Of a stretch of DNA of 32,383 nucleotides, positions 25,145-32,383 are shown one piece after another. Within the stretch, counting starts at the first letter, position 1. Every line of letters starts with the position of its first letter. Under the pieces are notes generated by a model, which saw only the letters and a program-made list of their open reading frames with translations, was not told the origin of the DNA and made no database searches. A program made the translations under genes and the position numbers. This stretch comes from Nitrososphaerota archaeon (GTDB lineage: Archaea > Iainarchaeota > Iainarchaeia > Iainarchaeales > GCA-2688035): NCBI GenBank assembly GCA_017610265.1, contig JAFCCH010000005.1, positions 1-32,383 on the forward strand, given 5' to 3'.

Positions 25145-26312
25145 CCTCCTTGAATGTTACTGGTCTTCTTACTGATACTTTCATTTTGTTGTCTCCGATT
25201 GGCTCTTCCCCTGACCAAAGAAGATCTCCTTTTTTATTTTTTACAATGGAGTCATCTTCAGGGTTTATTAGCCTAAAATAGTAGTCTGTTGATCCAATTA
25301 AAAGTTTCTGTCTGACAAATGCCTTGTCCCATTCCTGTAAAGCCCTTATTTCGCTCTGGTCAAGGGCTGTATCATAGATTCTTATCTCTTCCAGGTCTCC
25401 TGCAAATGGCCCTGCAGGGTCTGTTATCTTTTGGTTTTTGCCAATCCAGACCTTTTGTATACCAGGGTTGTAGGTTTCTCCAGGCTCTGTAAATTCATAT
25501 TCTGCCTTTAGGTCTCCGTCAAAATAGGTTTTCATCCACTGTGAATCCCATGTTCCAACAAGATGGTGCCATTGTCCGTCGGTAATGTCTGAGCCAGTAT
25601 AGCAGGTTTTTTTTTCTTCTACAGACGTAAAGACATGAAAGCATGCTTCACTTGAGCTTGCGCTCAAATGCCATCCTCTCAATCCTACAGTTCCACGCCT
25701 GCTTACAAGAGTTTGTGCAGCAATGTTTCCAGTCTTAAACCATACTGAAACAGTTCCTGTATGTTGGTAACCTAAAACAAGCTGCGCGCTTGTTTCATTG
25801 TCGTTGAAGCCAAAGTCAAAACCTGACTGTTCGTCAACTTCAAGGTATGCTGCTCCGTTAAATGTTCTTCCCTGTGTTTTCCATAAACCATCAACATAGT
25901 TTCCGCCTCCCACAAGAAATGCTGCATTATTGTAGTTTCCGCTTCCGTCTTCTGTTGAACTGTTAAAATGCCATTCTCCCATAAGATTGTCAGTTAGCCG
26001 CCCGGAACGCCAGATAAACTGGCTTGTTTTTTCCTCGTTTAGGACCCTGTCCCTTTTGCTTAATCCGATTGAGTTAACATCTAGCTGGCCTGCCTTTTCC
26101 CAGTTTGATGGCGAGCCAGAACTTTTTATTAACGTGTCCAAAGACTTTTCGGCCATTATTCTCATTTCCTGTTCCAACAGCCTTTTTTCCGCTTCAATAG
26201 TCTTGTTTGTCCAAATCCAGGTAATGCCTCCTCCAAGTAATAGGAATATCAGAACGGCTGCCATTAGGTCTACCATCATGCTTTGGCCTTTTTCGTTTGG
26301 CTTACTCAACAA
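25104..26312 (-). CDS. Type a pilin-like protein carrying a LamG domain
   Basis: 402 residues. NEKGQSMMVDLMAAVLIFLLLGGGI (6-30) is a class III-like prepilin signal with Gln at +1 and Asp at +6. Residues 50-100 (LDTLIKSSGSPSNWEKAG, IGLSKRDRVL) and 330-402 (LLIGSTDYYFRL, FKEVATIAEFTLY) match the shorter type a protein at the right edge of the window. Between them is a complete LamG/concanavalin-like jelly roll (105-325: GEWHFNSSTEDGSGNYNN, TVSVWFKTG, DGQWHHLVGTWD, FAGDLEEIRIYDTAL), a sugar- or protein-binding fold. The start is TTG at 26312 without a clear ribosome site, overlapping the previous stop by 11 bases, which suggests coupled translation. Confidence 0.88.
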   Translation of the reverse strand: MLSKPNEKGQSMMVDLMAAVLIFLLLGGGITWIWTNKTIEAEKRLLEQEMRIMAEKSLDTLIKSSGSPSNWEKAGQLDVNSIGLSKRDRVLNEEKTSQFIWRSGRLTDNLMGEWHFNSSTEDGSGNYNNAAFLVGGGNYVDGLWKTQGRTFNGAAYLEVDEQSGFDFGFNDNETSAQLVLGYQHTGTVSVWFKTGNIAAQTLVSRRGTVGLRGWHLSASSSEACFHVFTSVEEKKTCYTGSDITDGQWHHLVGTWDSQWMKTYFDGDLKAEYEFTEPGETYNPGIQKVWIGKNQKITDPAGPFAGDLEEIRIYDTALDQSEIRALQEWDKAFVRQKLLIGSTDYYFRLINPEDDSIVKNKKGDLLWSGEEPIGDNKMKVSVRRPVTFKEVATIAEFTLYRDR

Positions 26313-26733
26313 TTGTGATTTTATAGAAGGTCACCCCCTGTGGAAGCTTTTTTACATCATATCTTTCCCCTTGCCCGAGGTCAAATCCTGTTGAATCCTT
26401 GGTAAAAACTTCGGTAACCGGGTTTCCGTCGTCATCTTTTTGGGCCAGCCCGATGTATCTACAGCTTATTGTGCCAGTGACTATACTGCCTTTTTCTATG
26501 TGAACTGCTTTTTCAAGCCCTCTTAGAATTGACTGGCTGTAGGCCTGGTTTGAATTAAAATTTGAAATTGTTGCTGAGATTGCCTGACATTTTATTAAAT
26601 CCTGCTGTATTTCTCCAAATCTTTCTGTTTCAACATTTCTTTGGACCATTGTAACTGTTGTTGCAAGCATCATTCCAAGTAGCACAACCGCAGTTATCAT
26701 TACCTCAAGCGAGGTCTGGCCTTTTCTGTCCAT
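26302..26733 (-). CDS. Small pilin-like protein with class III signal (type e)
   Basis: 143 residues beginning MDRKGQTSLEVMITAVVLLG: leader MDRKG, cleavage before Gln, Glu at +5, then a hydrophobic helix to about residue 26. The remainder is a small mixed domain with two Cys (DLIKCQAIS, ISCRYIGLA). Start choice: ATG at 26733 has AGGTG four bases upstream and lies one base after the stop of the previous gene; a TTG at 26748 would add five residues. Probably a minor pilin of the same filament or tip complex; no specific function is visible. Confidence 0.82.
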   Translation of the reverse strand: MDRKGQTSLEVMITAVVLLGMMLATTVTMVQRNVETERFGEIQQDLIKCQAISATISNFNSNQAYSQSILRGLEKAVHIEKGSIVTGTISCRYIGLAQKDDDGNPVTEVFTKDSTGFDLGQGERYDVKKLPQGVTFYKITIVE

Positions 26734-26734
26734 T

Positions 26735-27235
26735 TTACACCTTTTCAAGCATTATTTTTTTCTTGTCAGCGGTCCAGCTTACTCTTACAACATATCCGCT
26801 TCCACTGTACTTGTTGAGGGCCCCGTTCATTAATGCCATTTCCCCGAGGTTTTCCCAAATTTTTGCTTTTGTTTCCCTGAGCATCTGGTTTTCTCCACTT
26901 AGCAAATTAACATTTATTGAAATTGCGCTGAACGAAACATTGTCGTCATAGTCTCCGCCGCATTCTGTTAAAGTCCCCTGGTTTGCAGCGTCACCTAAGA
27001 GGTTGACGCATTTGTGCACTATCTTTAATTCTTTCATCTCATTTGGAAATGAAATAGTTACAAATCTTGTGTTTCCTTCTCCGCTTGTGTAAACATCGTC
27101 CACCGCATTGGCAATTCTTGCGATTGCTTCATTTGCCTGTGCAACTCTTATGTTTTGGTTGTAGTTTATGAACGAAAAAGTGAAGATTATTGCAACAGAA
27201 ATAAGTATGAATGCTGTTAGCACAAGATATTCCAT
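26735..27235 (-). CDS. Small pilin-like protein, leader apparently missing (type d)
   Basis: 166 residues starting MEYLVLTAFILISVAIIFTFSF, which matches the mature start of archaeal pilins (xxLEYLVL) but without a basic leader. Upstream in frame is GLFYA, reading back to a stop with no standard start codon, so the gene either lacks a leader or uses an unusual start such as ATT. The rest is a small domain with two Cys (VHKCVNLL, LTECGGD). It overlaps the end of the type c gene by 19 bases and has no ribosome site, so translation is likely coupled. Minor pilin by context. Confidence 0.75.
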   Translation of the reverse strand: MEYLVLTAFILISVAIIFTFSFINYNQNIRVAQANEAIARIANAVDDVYTSGEGNTRFVTISFPNEMKELKIVHKCVNLLGDAANQGTLTECGGDYDDNVSFSAISINVNLLSGENQMLRETKAKIWENLGEMALMNGALNKYSGSGYVVRVSWTADKKKIMLEKV

Positions 27236-28227
27236 TGCGTAAAATAAACCAATTCTGGCTTTTGGTCAAATGTAATGTTTAGGTCTACATAGATCGGTGT
27301 TGTTGGCAGAGTATTTGAAATAACTATTGGAAACAGGTCTCCAACCTTTTCACACCCAATTTTTATCTTGAATTCATCGCTTGCATTCGCCGGAATTATC
27401 AAAGTGTCCTCTGTGCCAACAAGGGTGTAGGCTGGGTCGAAATGGGCTGTCCTTACTGCGATTCCTGGCTGGGCTTCATTCCTTGTAATATGGCAGCCTG
27501 CACCTGGGCATTGTGGATTAATTTCATTTATTGTGATTCTTACATAGGGTAATGTGTTTAGCGGGTCAAAGGCGTCAGTGCTGCTTGCAAGCGTTCCTTG
27601 TAGCGGAGGCGTTTGATCAATATAGGCTGTTGTGTTAACAGTAATATTTATGTCAACTATATTCAGGTCTGCGTAGTCAAATCCTCCACTGCATCCAAAT
27701 TCTGAATCAGCAAGTTCCCTCAAAATCATCATATTCAGGTCTGGGCAACATGCGTTTATGTCATACAAAAGGCATTGGGGCAGAATGGCATAATTGAGGT
27801 CTGCAAAGTCTTCTACTCCTCCCCATCTACTGTCCTGTATTGCGTTTGTTGCAATATTTAAGTCTGCAGTGGCATTTTTGTCTGCAAAAATGCTGTAAAT
27901 GTTTAATGCGTCAACATAAGCTGTTAGCATTGAAGTTTTTACAGGAATGCGCTGGCTTAGGATGACTGCATTTTCGTTAAAGTCATATTGAAACGGCATC
28001 GGCCTTTGCTGCACGTCTTTTGCAGGTCCTTCTTTGTTCAATGAAACAACCTCTTCGTAGAGATTGTTGAACGAATTGTTTACCTTGTTGAACGCAACTT
28101 CGTCAATGTACTTCCTTTCCTGTTTGTAGTTTGTTGTTTCAGCTACATCATGTAATGTAAGGATGCTTACAACAAGGAGAAAAACCATAAATGTTATAAA
28201 TACTCCTTTTGAATTCACTTTTCCCAC
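27217..28227 (-). CDS. Type c pilin-like protein, short paralogue
   Basis: 336 residues with SKGVFITFMVFLLVVSILTLHDVAE (6-30) as signal and membrane helix, lacking the acidic residue normally found at +5. It aligns with the N-terminal half of the 713-residue protein: FNKVNNSFNNLYEEV, RWGG, LPQCLLYDI and a closing VDLNITFDQ strand, after which it stops. Several N-glycosylation sequons and paired Cys indicate an exported, beta-rich domain. Its GTG start lies within the last codons of the type b gene (11-base overlap); a second GTG at 28218 is possible. By analogy with GspK or PilX, which also lack the +5 Glu, it may occupy the pilus tip; this is inference. Confidence 0.82.
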   Translation of the reverse strand: MGKVNSKGVFITFMVFLLVVSILTLHDVAETTNYKQERKYIDEVAFNKVNNSFNNLYEEVVSLNKEGPAKDVQQRPMPFQYDFNENAVILSQRIPVKTSMLTAYVDALNIYSIFADKNATADLNIATNAIQDSRWGGVEDFADLNYAILPQCLLYDINACCPDLNMMILRELADSEFGCSGGFDYADLNIVDINITVNTTAYIDQTPPLQGTLASSTDAFDPLNTLPYVRITINEINPQCPGAGCHITRNEAQPGIAVRTAHFDPAYTLVGTEDTLIIPANASDEFKIKIGCEKVGDLFPIVISNTLPTTPIYVDLNITFDQKPELVYFTQWNILC

Positions 28228-31200
28228 GCCCAGTAATCAAGTGTGTAAATAAAGGTCTTTGGAATAGCGCAATTAACTGCCACGTAATTATTGTAAGAAC
28301 ATTCTGCAACATCCTGGTCTTTGTTTACCCAAATGCAGATATAGCCGCTGTTAGCAATATTTGTGCTTTTTTCAACGCTTGTGCTGAGTCCGTCTGCATT
28401 AGTTCCATAGGATGAATCCAAAACATCTGTGAAGTTTTCAAAGTCCACGTTTATAAGGGGATCTGCACACGCAGTCAGGAAACTGCTACCCTCATAAAAA
28501 TTTATTGTCGGGCTGATTGTTGCAAGGTCTATGTCAAGATAACCCTTGTTTGAAATCTTATATTTGAGGGCAGTATCACTTGTTCCAAAAAACTGGCCGC
28601 TTATAAATTCCAGTTCCAGGTCATTGAAGTAGAATTCTCCACCTGAACTATATTTCATCGGCCAGAAGAAGGCATCTTTAGGCTCTGTTTTTAAGGCATA
28701 GCCAACCTGCGTATTTTCCGGTGGAAAAAAAACATCAGTGCCGCCGATAAATTCTGTGTCACATCCAGGATAATTACATGGAATTATTACGTCAAAACTG
28801 CCGGTCCAGCCGTTTTTAATATTCAGGTCCTCATATGTCAAAACGCCCCCTGCCCAGCTTGCAGGGCTTGGATTAAAATTGCTTAATTGCAATCCACTTA
28901 ATCCATCAAATTGCATTGAAATGTCTGTTGCACTTTTGTCAGGCATTCTTCCTGCAAGTTGTGCAATTCTTTCGGCAATTATATTATAGACATCCAACAA
29001 TGCCTCAGGGTCTGTTATATGGTGGTAGGAACCGCAGTCACTGTCTCCAATGTCGGGGCAGTATGCGTCAAGTGCAATATTTTCCATCTGCACATCATCA
29101 ACGTCTCCTCCAAATCCAATACTAAAAATGTAAACTTCATTTGTTTTTGCTCTTGCGACCTGGGTATCAATAAAATCTTGCGTTCCAAAATCACTTTGCC
29201 CGTCTGCAAGAAGGATAATAAACTGCACTGCATCAGCCCTTCCATTGCCACTGTCCAATATTTCATCAAGCGCCTCGTCAAGGCCTAAATGCATTGGCGT
29301 TCCACCTTCTGAGAGGATTCCGTCAATGGCTGTGCTAATGGTTGCCTTGTTTGGAATATCAGCGTCTGCCAAAAAATGGTCCAAACTTGAATTGCCATTT
29401 CCATAGCTTACCACTCCAAGCTTGTCTTCAGGGCTTTCCCAATCTTCAAAGTTGACAAACTGTTTTGCGCTGTTTCTTGCAAAATTCATTTTTGTTCCAA
29501 AAATCCTGTCTGCGGTTATAAGACCATAGCTCGTGGCCATGTAAAAATAATTTGGCCCCAAATTGAATTTGTAAAAGTCGTAGGGTGAATAAAATGTTTC
29601 AAGAACTATTGCATTTGGCGGATCACTTGCGTCAACAACATGTATCCCGTCGGCCATTGCTCCCAATCCAATGTCTGCAATTGTGTAAACATTTGTGTCA
29701 TATATAGCCACGTCCTCGATTGTTTCTCCTCCATGTAGTGTTGTTGAAATGCTTGGGCTTGCCTTGTTTGATATATCTATTATCCTTAAGCCGCCGTCTT
29801 CGTCTGCAAGATAAGCATAGTTGTTGCTGTCAACAACAACACCTTGCGGATTTGTTGTTGCGACAAATCCTGTCATACTTGGGCTTGCCTTGTCTGAAAC
29901 ATCAACTATCCACAATCCTTCTGTGCCGTCACCGCCTGCCCTGTCTGCAATATAGGCATAGTCTCCTGAAACAACAACGTCTTCTGGCTCGTCAATTAAG
30001 CCAGAACCTGTGTCATAAAGATTGCTTAAAGTTGTCCAATTGTCTGGATTTGGATGTGACTTGTCTATTATGACAAGGCCTCCAACCATAAAATCATATT
30101 TGTATATCCTGAATCTGCCGTCCTCGTAACTGCTTTGGAAAGGAGGTTCAACAGCGGTGCAAACATCTGAAGTATTGCACCTGTAAATGGCACCACCTGT
30201 GTACTGGTCTGTGCTCCTTGCCCTGCTTCCAAGTCTGTAATAATCGCCTGTGTCAAGGTCTGTTGTGGTTAAGACAATGTAATATGTTTGTCCAATATTT
30301 ACGTCAACAGGCCATGGGAAATCAATAGTTTCCCATCTATAGCCATTGCTTCTCACGCTTGCCATTGGAAAGTCAACAAAGGTTCCGTTTAAATCAGGGC
30401 CGTCAATGCTTGCCCTTATATGGATAGTCAAATCCCCTACAGGATTTCCTCTCCTATAAAGATACAATCTTACTCCGTCAATCCTGTCAATGTCTGAAGT
30501 AAATGATTGGGAAATCCATTTCCTTGCTGAATCATATCCAATCATTTCATAATTGTTCCTGCTTCCAGTCATTGAGGCGCCGTAAACCTGTGTTGGTGTT
30601 GGATTCACTGTACCGGCAGCGGCAACATATATGTAGTCACCTTCAACAAAAAGGCTTCTTGCAGTTGTCATGCTTCCAACTGTCTGTTCCAATGCCATTG
30701 TTCCCTTGTTTAAGACAGTGACTCCTGTGTCGTCGTTTGCAACATAGACATATGTGTCGTCAACAAATAATCCACGTGCATCATCAATGCTTCTCCTTTG
30801 CCCTGTATAGCTTAATCCACCGTTGTCCTGATTTACATCCATTTTGTAGACATAATCTGTTGTTCCAACAAATGCATTGCCGCTTGCACTGTCAAAAAAG
30901 GTTGATCTTTCGGTTCCGGTTGCACTATATCTTCCCATCCAGCTCATGCTTCCGCTTCTGTCCATCGAAATCATTATGTCAACAGGATTCTTTCTTCCAC
31001 CGCTTTCGGCTGAAACAGTAAAACTGAAATTGCTTGTTTTGTCACATTCCATTGGCAAATTTGTCATGCTTGAATCAAAGAAAAAGCACGGGCCGCCAAT
31101 TATTGCAAGTGGGCTGTTTACGTCCTCACCCCAGCTTGTGCCATCAGAAACCCTGACTTTGCATTTAAAGCGGTTGCCGTCATTGTCAATTGTTATTGCT

Positions 31201-31967
31201 TGTGTTGCGGCAGTGTTTCCTGTGAAAGTCCAGCCGTCTCCCGAAGCTGCTTCCTCATCATACCTGTACCATTGATATTCTACTGCTGTTTCAGGATCGC
31301 TTTCTGCATCATAATATTCGTAACAGCATCGCATTGTGTCAGTTGTTTCAGGGCAGGGATTTCTTTCACTCGGGCAGCTTACTCCAATTGTAATATTTAC
31401 ATCCCTTGCCTCAGGCGGTTCTCCTGCAAAGGATGCCGAAAACCATTTGTCTTTTGCCGCAACTGCGCCTTCTATAGCACAGTCACCTGGCTCTTTTTTT
31501 ATAAAGATCTTTCTGCCGTGAAATATCTCCTTGTCTGTTGGAAGGTTTTCTCCTATTGTAAAGAACTCATTTGAATCGTTTGGAAAGCAGCTTTCATATG
31601 TTTGATCTGCCCTGCAGGTGCTTATTGGATCGTCGAGCGTTGATTCAAATTGCAGCATCTGAACTTTAAAGCCGATCGTGTTCGGCAAAAGGGCTTTGAG
31701 TTTTTCCTCAATAGGCGTTACGTTTCCGTCTTCAATGGCGCGCATTATTGTCCCTGTATTGTCCATTGCGGCAATAGCATCGTCAACAATTTGTGTTGAC
31801 TCAATGTTTGCCTGAGTTATTGGCATTTGCCCAATTGGCTGAACAGAGATAAATGTTATCATTGCAATAAACAACACCATTGCAAGCAAGGCGTCTATTG
31901 AAATCGCAACTCCTTTATCGTTGCTGGAAATAAAATGTGAACCTGGCAATTGCTTCTTCCCCCTCAT
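28215..31967 (-). CDS. Type b giant pilin-like vWA protein with nested beta-propeller
   Basis: 1250 residues. DKGVAISIDALLAMVLFIAMI (17-37) is a pilin-like signal with Asp at +6. An Ig-like unit lies at about 205-290. The vWA domain opens at 328 with IMISMDRSGSM (MIDAS Asp336, Ser338, Ser340) and resumes at 826 with NFARNSAKQFV, VVSYGNG, EGGTP (Thr890) and LLADG (Asp922). The roughly 480 residues between form about seven LVIVD-type propeller blades (for example GLWIVDVSDKASP and GLRIIDISNKASP). The third blade is itself interrupted by a beta-sandwich (about 460-620). A probable adhesin or calcium-dependent sensor at the pilus tip. ATG at 31967 lacks a ribosome site; TTG at 31949, nine bases after GAGGGGG, may be the true start. 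Overlaps the upstream gene by 53 bases. Confidence 0.9.
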   Translation of the reverse strand: MRGKKQLPGSHFISSNDKGVAISIDALLAMVLFIAMITFISVQPIGQMPITQANIESTQIVDDAIAAMDNTGTIMRAIEDGNVTPIEEKLKALLPNTIGFKVQMLQFESTLDDPISTCRADQTYESCFPNDSNEFFTIGENLPTDKEIFHGRKIFIKKEPGDCAIEGAVAAKDKWFSASFAGEPPEARDVNITIGVSCPSERNPCPETTDTMRCCYEYYDAESDPETAVEYQWYRYDEEAASGDGWTFTGNTAATQAITIDNDGNRFKCKVRVSDGTSWGEDVNSPLAIIGGPCFFFDSSMTNLPMECDKTSNFSFTVSAESGGRKNPVDIMISMDRSGSMSWMGRYSATGTERSTFFDSASGNAFVGTTDYVYKMDVNQDNGGLSYTGQRRSIDDARGLFVDDTYVYVANDDTGVTVLNKGTMALEQTVGSMTTARSLFVEGDYIYVAAAGTVNPTPTQVYGASMTGSRNNYEMIGYDSARKWISQSFTSDIDRIDGVRLYLYRRGNPVGDLTIHIRASIDGPDLNGTFVDFPMASVRSNGYRWETIDFPWPVDVNIGQTYYIVLTTTDLDTGDYYRLGSRARSTDQYTGGAIYRCNTSDVCTAVEPPFQSSYEDGRFRIYKYDFMVGGLVIIDKSHPNPDNWTTLSNLYDTGSGLIDEPEDVVVSGDYAYIADRAGGDGTEGLWIVDVSDKASPSMTGFVATTNPQGVVVDSNNYAYLADEDGGLRIIDISNKASPSISTTLHGGETIEDVAIYDTNVYTIADIGLGAMADGIHVVDASDPPNAIVLETFYSPYDFYKFNLGPNYFYMATSYGLITADRIFGTKMNFARNSAKQFVNFEDWESPEDKLGVVSYGNGNSSLDHFLADADIPNKATISTAIDGILSEGGTPMHLGLDEALDEILDSGNGRADAVQFIILLADGQSDFGTQDFIDTQVARAKTNEVYIFSIGFGGDVDDVQMENIALDAYCPDIGDSDCGSYHHITDPEALLDVYNIIAERIAQLAGRMPDKSATDISMQFDGLSGLQLSNFNPSPASWAGGVLTYEDLNIKNGWTGSFDVIIPCNYPGCDTEFIGGTDVFFPPENTQVGYALKTEPKDAFFWPMKYSSGGEFYFNDLELEFISGQFFGTSDTALKYKISNKGYLDIDLATISPTINFYEGSSFLTACADPLINVDFENFTDVLDSSYGTNADGLSTSVEKSTNIANSGYICIWVNKDQDVAECSYNNYVAVNCAIPKTFIYTLDYWAWEK

Positions 31968-32383
31968 AGTTTACAATTCTCTTTGTGCTTACTTCAAGGC
32001 CTTTTGACCTCACTCCTGTGTCAGGTTTGCCTGTATTTGTAATCACAGTTCCTTCGGAATCGCTTATTTCGAAATAATAGTCGTAACCGATTAATAAAAG
32101 CGACTTGATTGCGTTGTAATCCGCACTTCTGTAGGTTGCTGCCCACGCTGTAAACTTTTGGACTTTTCCGCTTTCAAGAGCCCTGTCTCTTTTTGCAAGG
32201 CCGATTGTTGTAACGCTGTCAATGCTTTTTTCTTCCCAGTTGTTTGGCTCGCCGTCTGTTCTGACAAGCATGTCAAGGGTTTGCGCGCTCTTGCTTTGAA
32301 GTTCGTTCAAAAGGCTTTTGTCTGAAACAGTTTGGTTGCCGTTTGCAATAAGAGTCATGCTTGTATTCAACACAAGCAAAAAA
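31915..32383 (-). CDS. Type a pilin-like protein, short paralogue, cut by window edge
   Basis: The open frame continues through the right edge; the visible part begins FLLVLNTSMTLIANG, the end of a membrane helix that matches IFLLLGGGITWIWTN of the 402-residue protein. It shares the flanking segments LVRTDGEPNNWEEK, IGLAKRDRAL and LLIGYDYYFEI with that protein but has only about 20 residues where the other carries a LamG domain. Its last 53 bases overlap the type b start. The prepilin leader must lie just outside the window. A TTG inside the visible frame is not the real start. Confidence 0.8.
   Translation of the reverse strand, partial: FLLVLNTSMTLIANGNQTVSDKSLLNELQSKSAQTLDMLVRTDGEPNNWEEKSIDSVTTIGLAKRDRALESGKVQKFTAWAATYRSADYNAIKSLLLIGYDYYFEISDSEGTVITNTGKPDTGVRSKGLEVSTKRIVNYEGEEAIARFTFYFQQR

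Overview
The window looks like an archaeal genome fragment, most likely from a DPANN-type lineage such as Diapherotrites or a neighbour; the exact phylum is inference. The evidence is: TATA-like TTTAAA boxes about 25 bases before several leaderless starts, class III (archaeal) prepilin signals of the KGQxxLEY type, KaiC-like ATPases, an archaeal VirB11/TadA-type secretion ATPase with two TadC/ArlJ-like membrane proteins, A+T-rich DNA, and frequent TTG and GTG starts that follow good Shine-Dalgarno sequences. I see no rRNA, tRNA, CRISPR array or insertion sequence. No gene-free stretch exceeds 300 bases; the longest (7869-8159) holds a structured inverted-repeat element.

Region 1 (1-11728) is mixed housekeeping: the start of a ThyX-like gene running off the left edge, pyruvate phosphate dikinase, a three-gene minus-strand operon (Cas4-like Fe-S nuclease, FMN split-barrel protein, basic unknown protein), a leaderless coiled-coil gene, a pair of KaiC-like genes of which one has lost its P-loop, two tandem GT4 glycosyltransferases, and an overlapping coaE-coaD pair of bacterial type.

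Region 2 (11800-19220) is the core of a type IV pilus-like machine. A strongly expressed major pilin gene (+) converges with a minus-strand operon encoding a 914-residue charged scaffold protein with a C-terminal winged helix, the assembly ATPase, and two T2SF membrane-platform proteins. One platform protein carries an unusual loop of about 130 residues between its last membrane helices.

Region 3 (19295-32383) is a tightly overlapping minus-strand operon of eight pilin-like genes and is the most interesting part. It contains two paralogous three-gene modules (a-b-c), with two small pilin genes (d, e) between them. Type a is a short pilin-like protein; type b is a giant protein with a pilin-like N-terminus and a von Willebrand A domain; type c is a pilin-like protein without the usual acidic residue. 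The vWA domains of both b paralogues are split at the same loop, just after the DxSGS motif, by very large and unrelated insertions: in one a seven-bladed LVIVD-type beta-propeller that itself contains a beta-sandwich, in the other about three beta-sandwich-like repeats. The module nearer the ATPase has also gained LamG, Cys-rich and DUF2341 domains. I read this as a tip or minor-pilin complex carrying surface adhesins, analogous to bacterial PilY1 plus minor pilins, with signs of recent duplication and domain shuffling.
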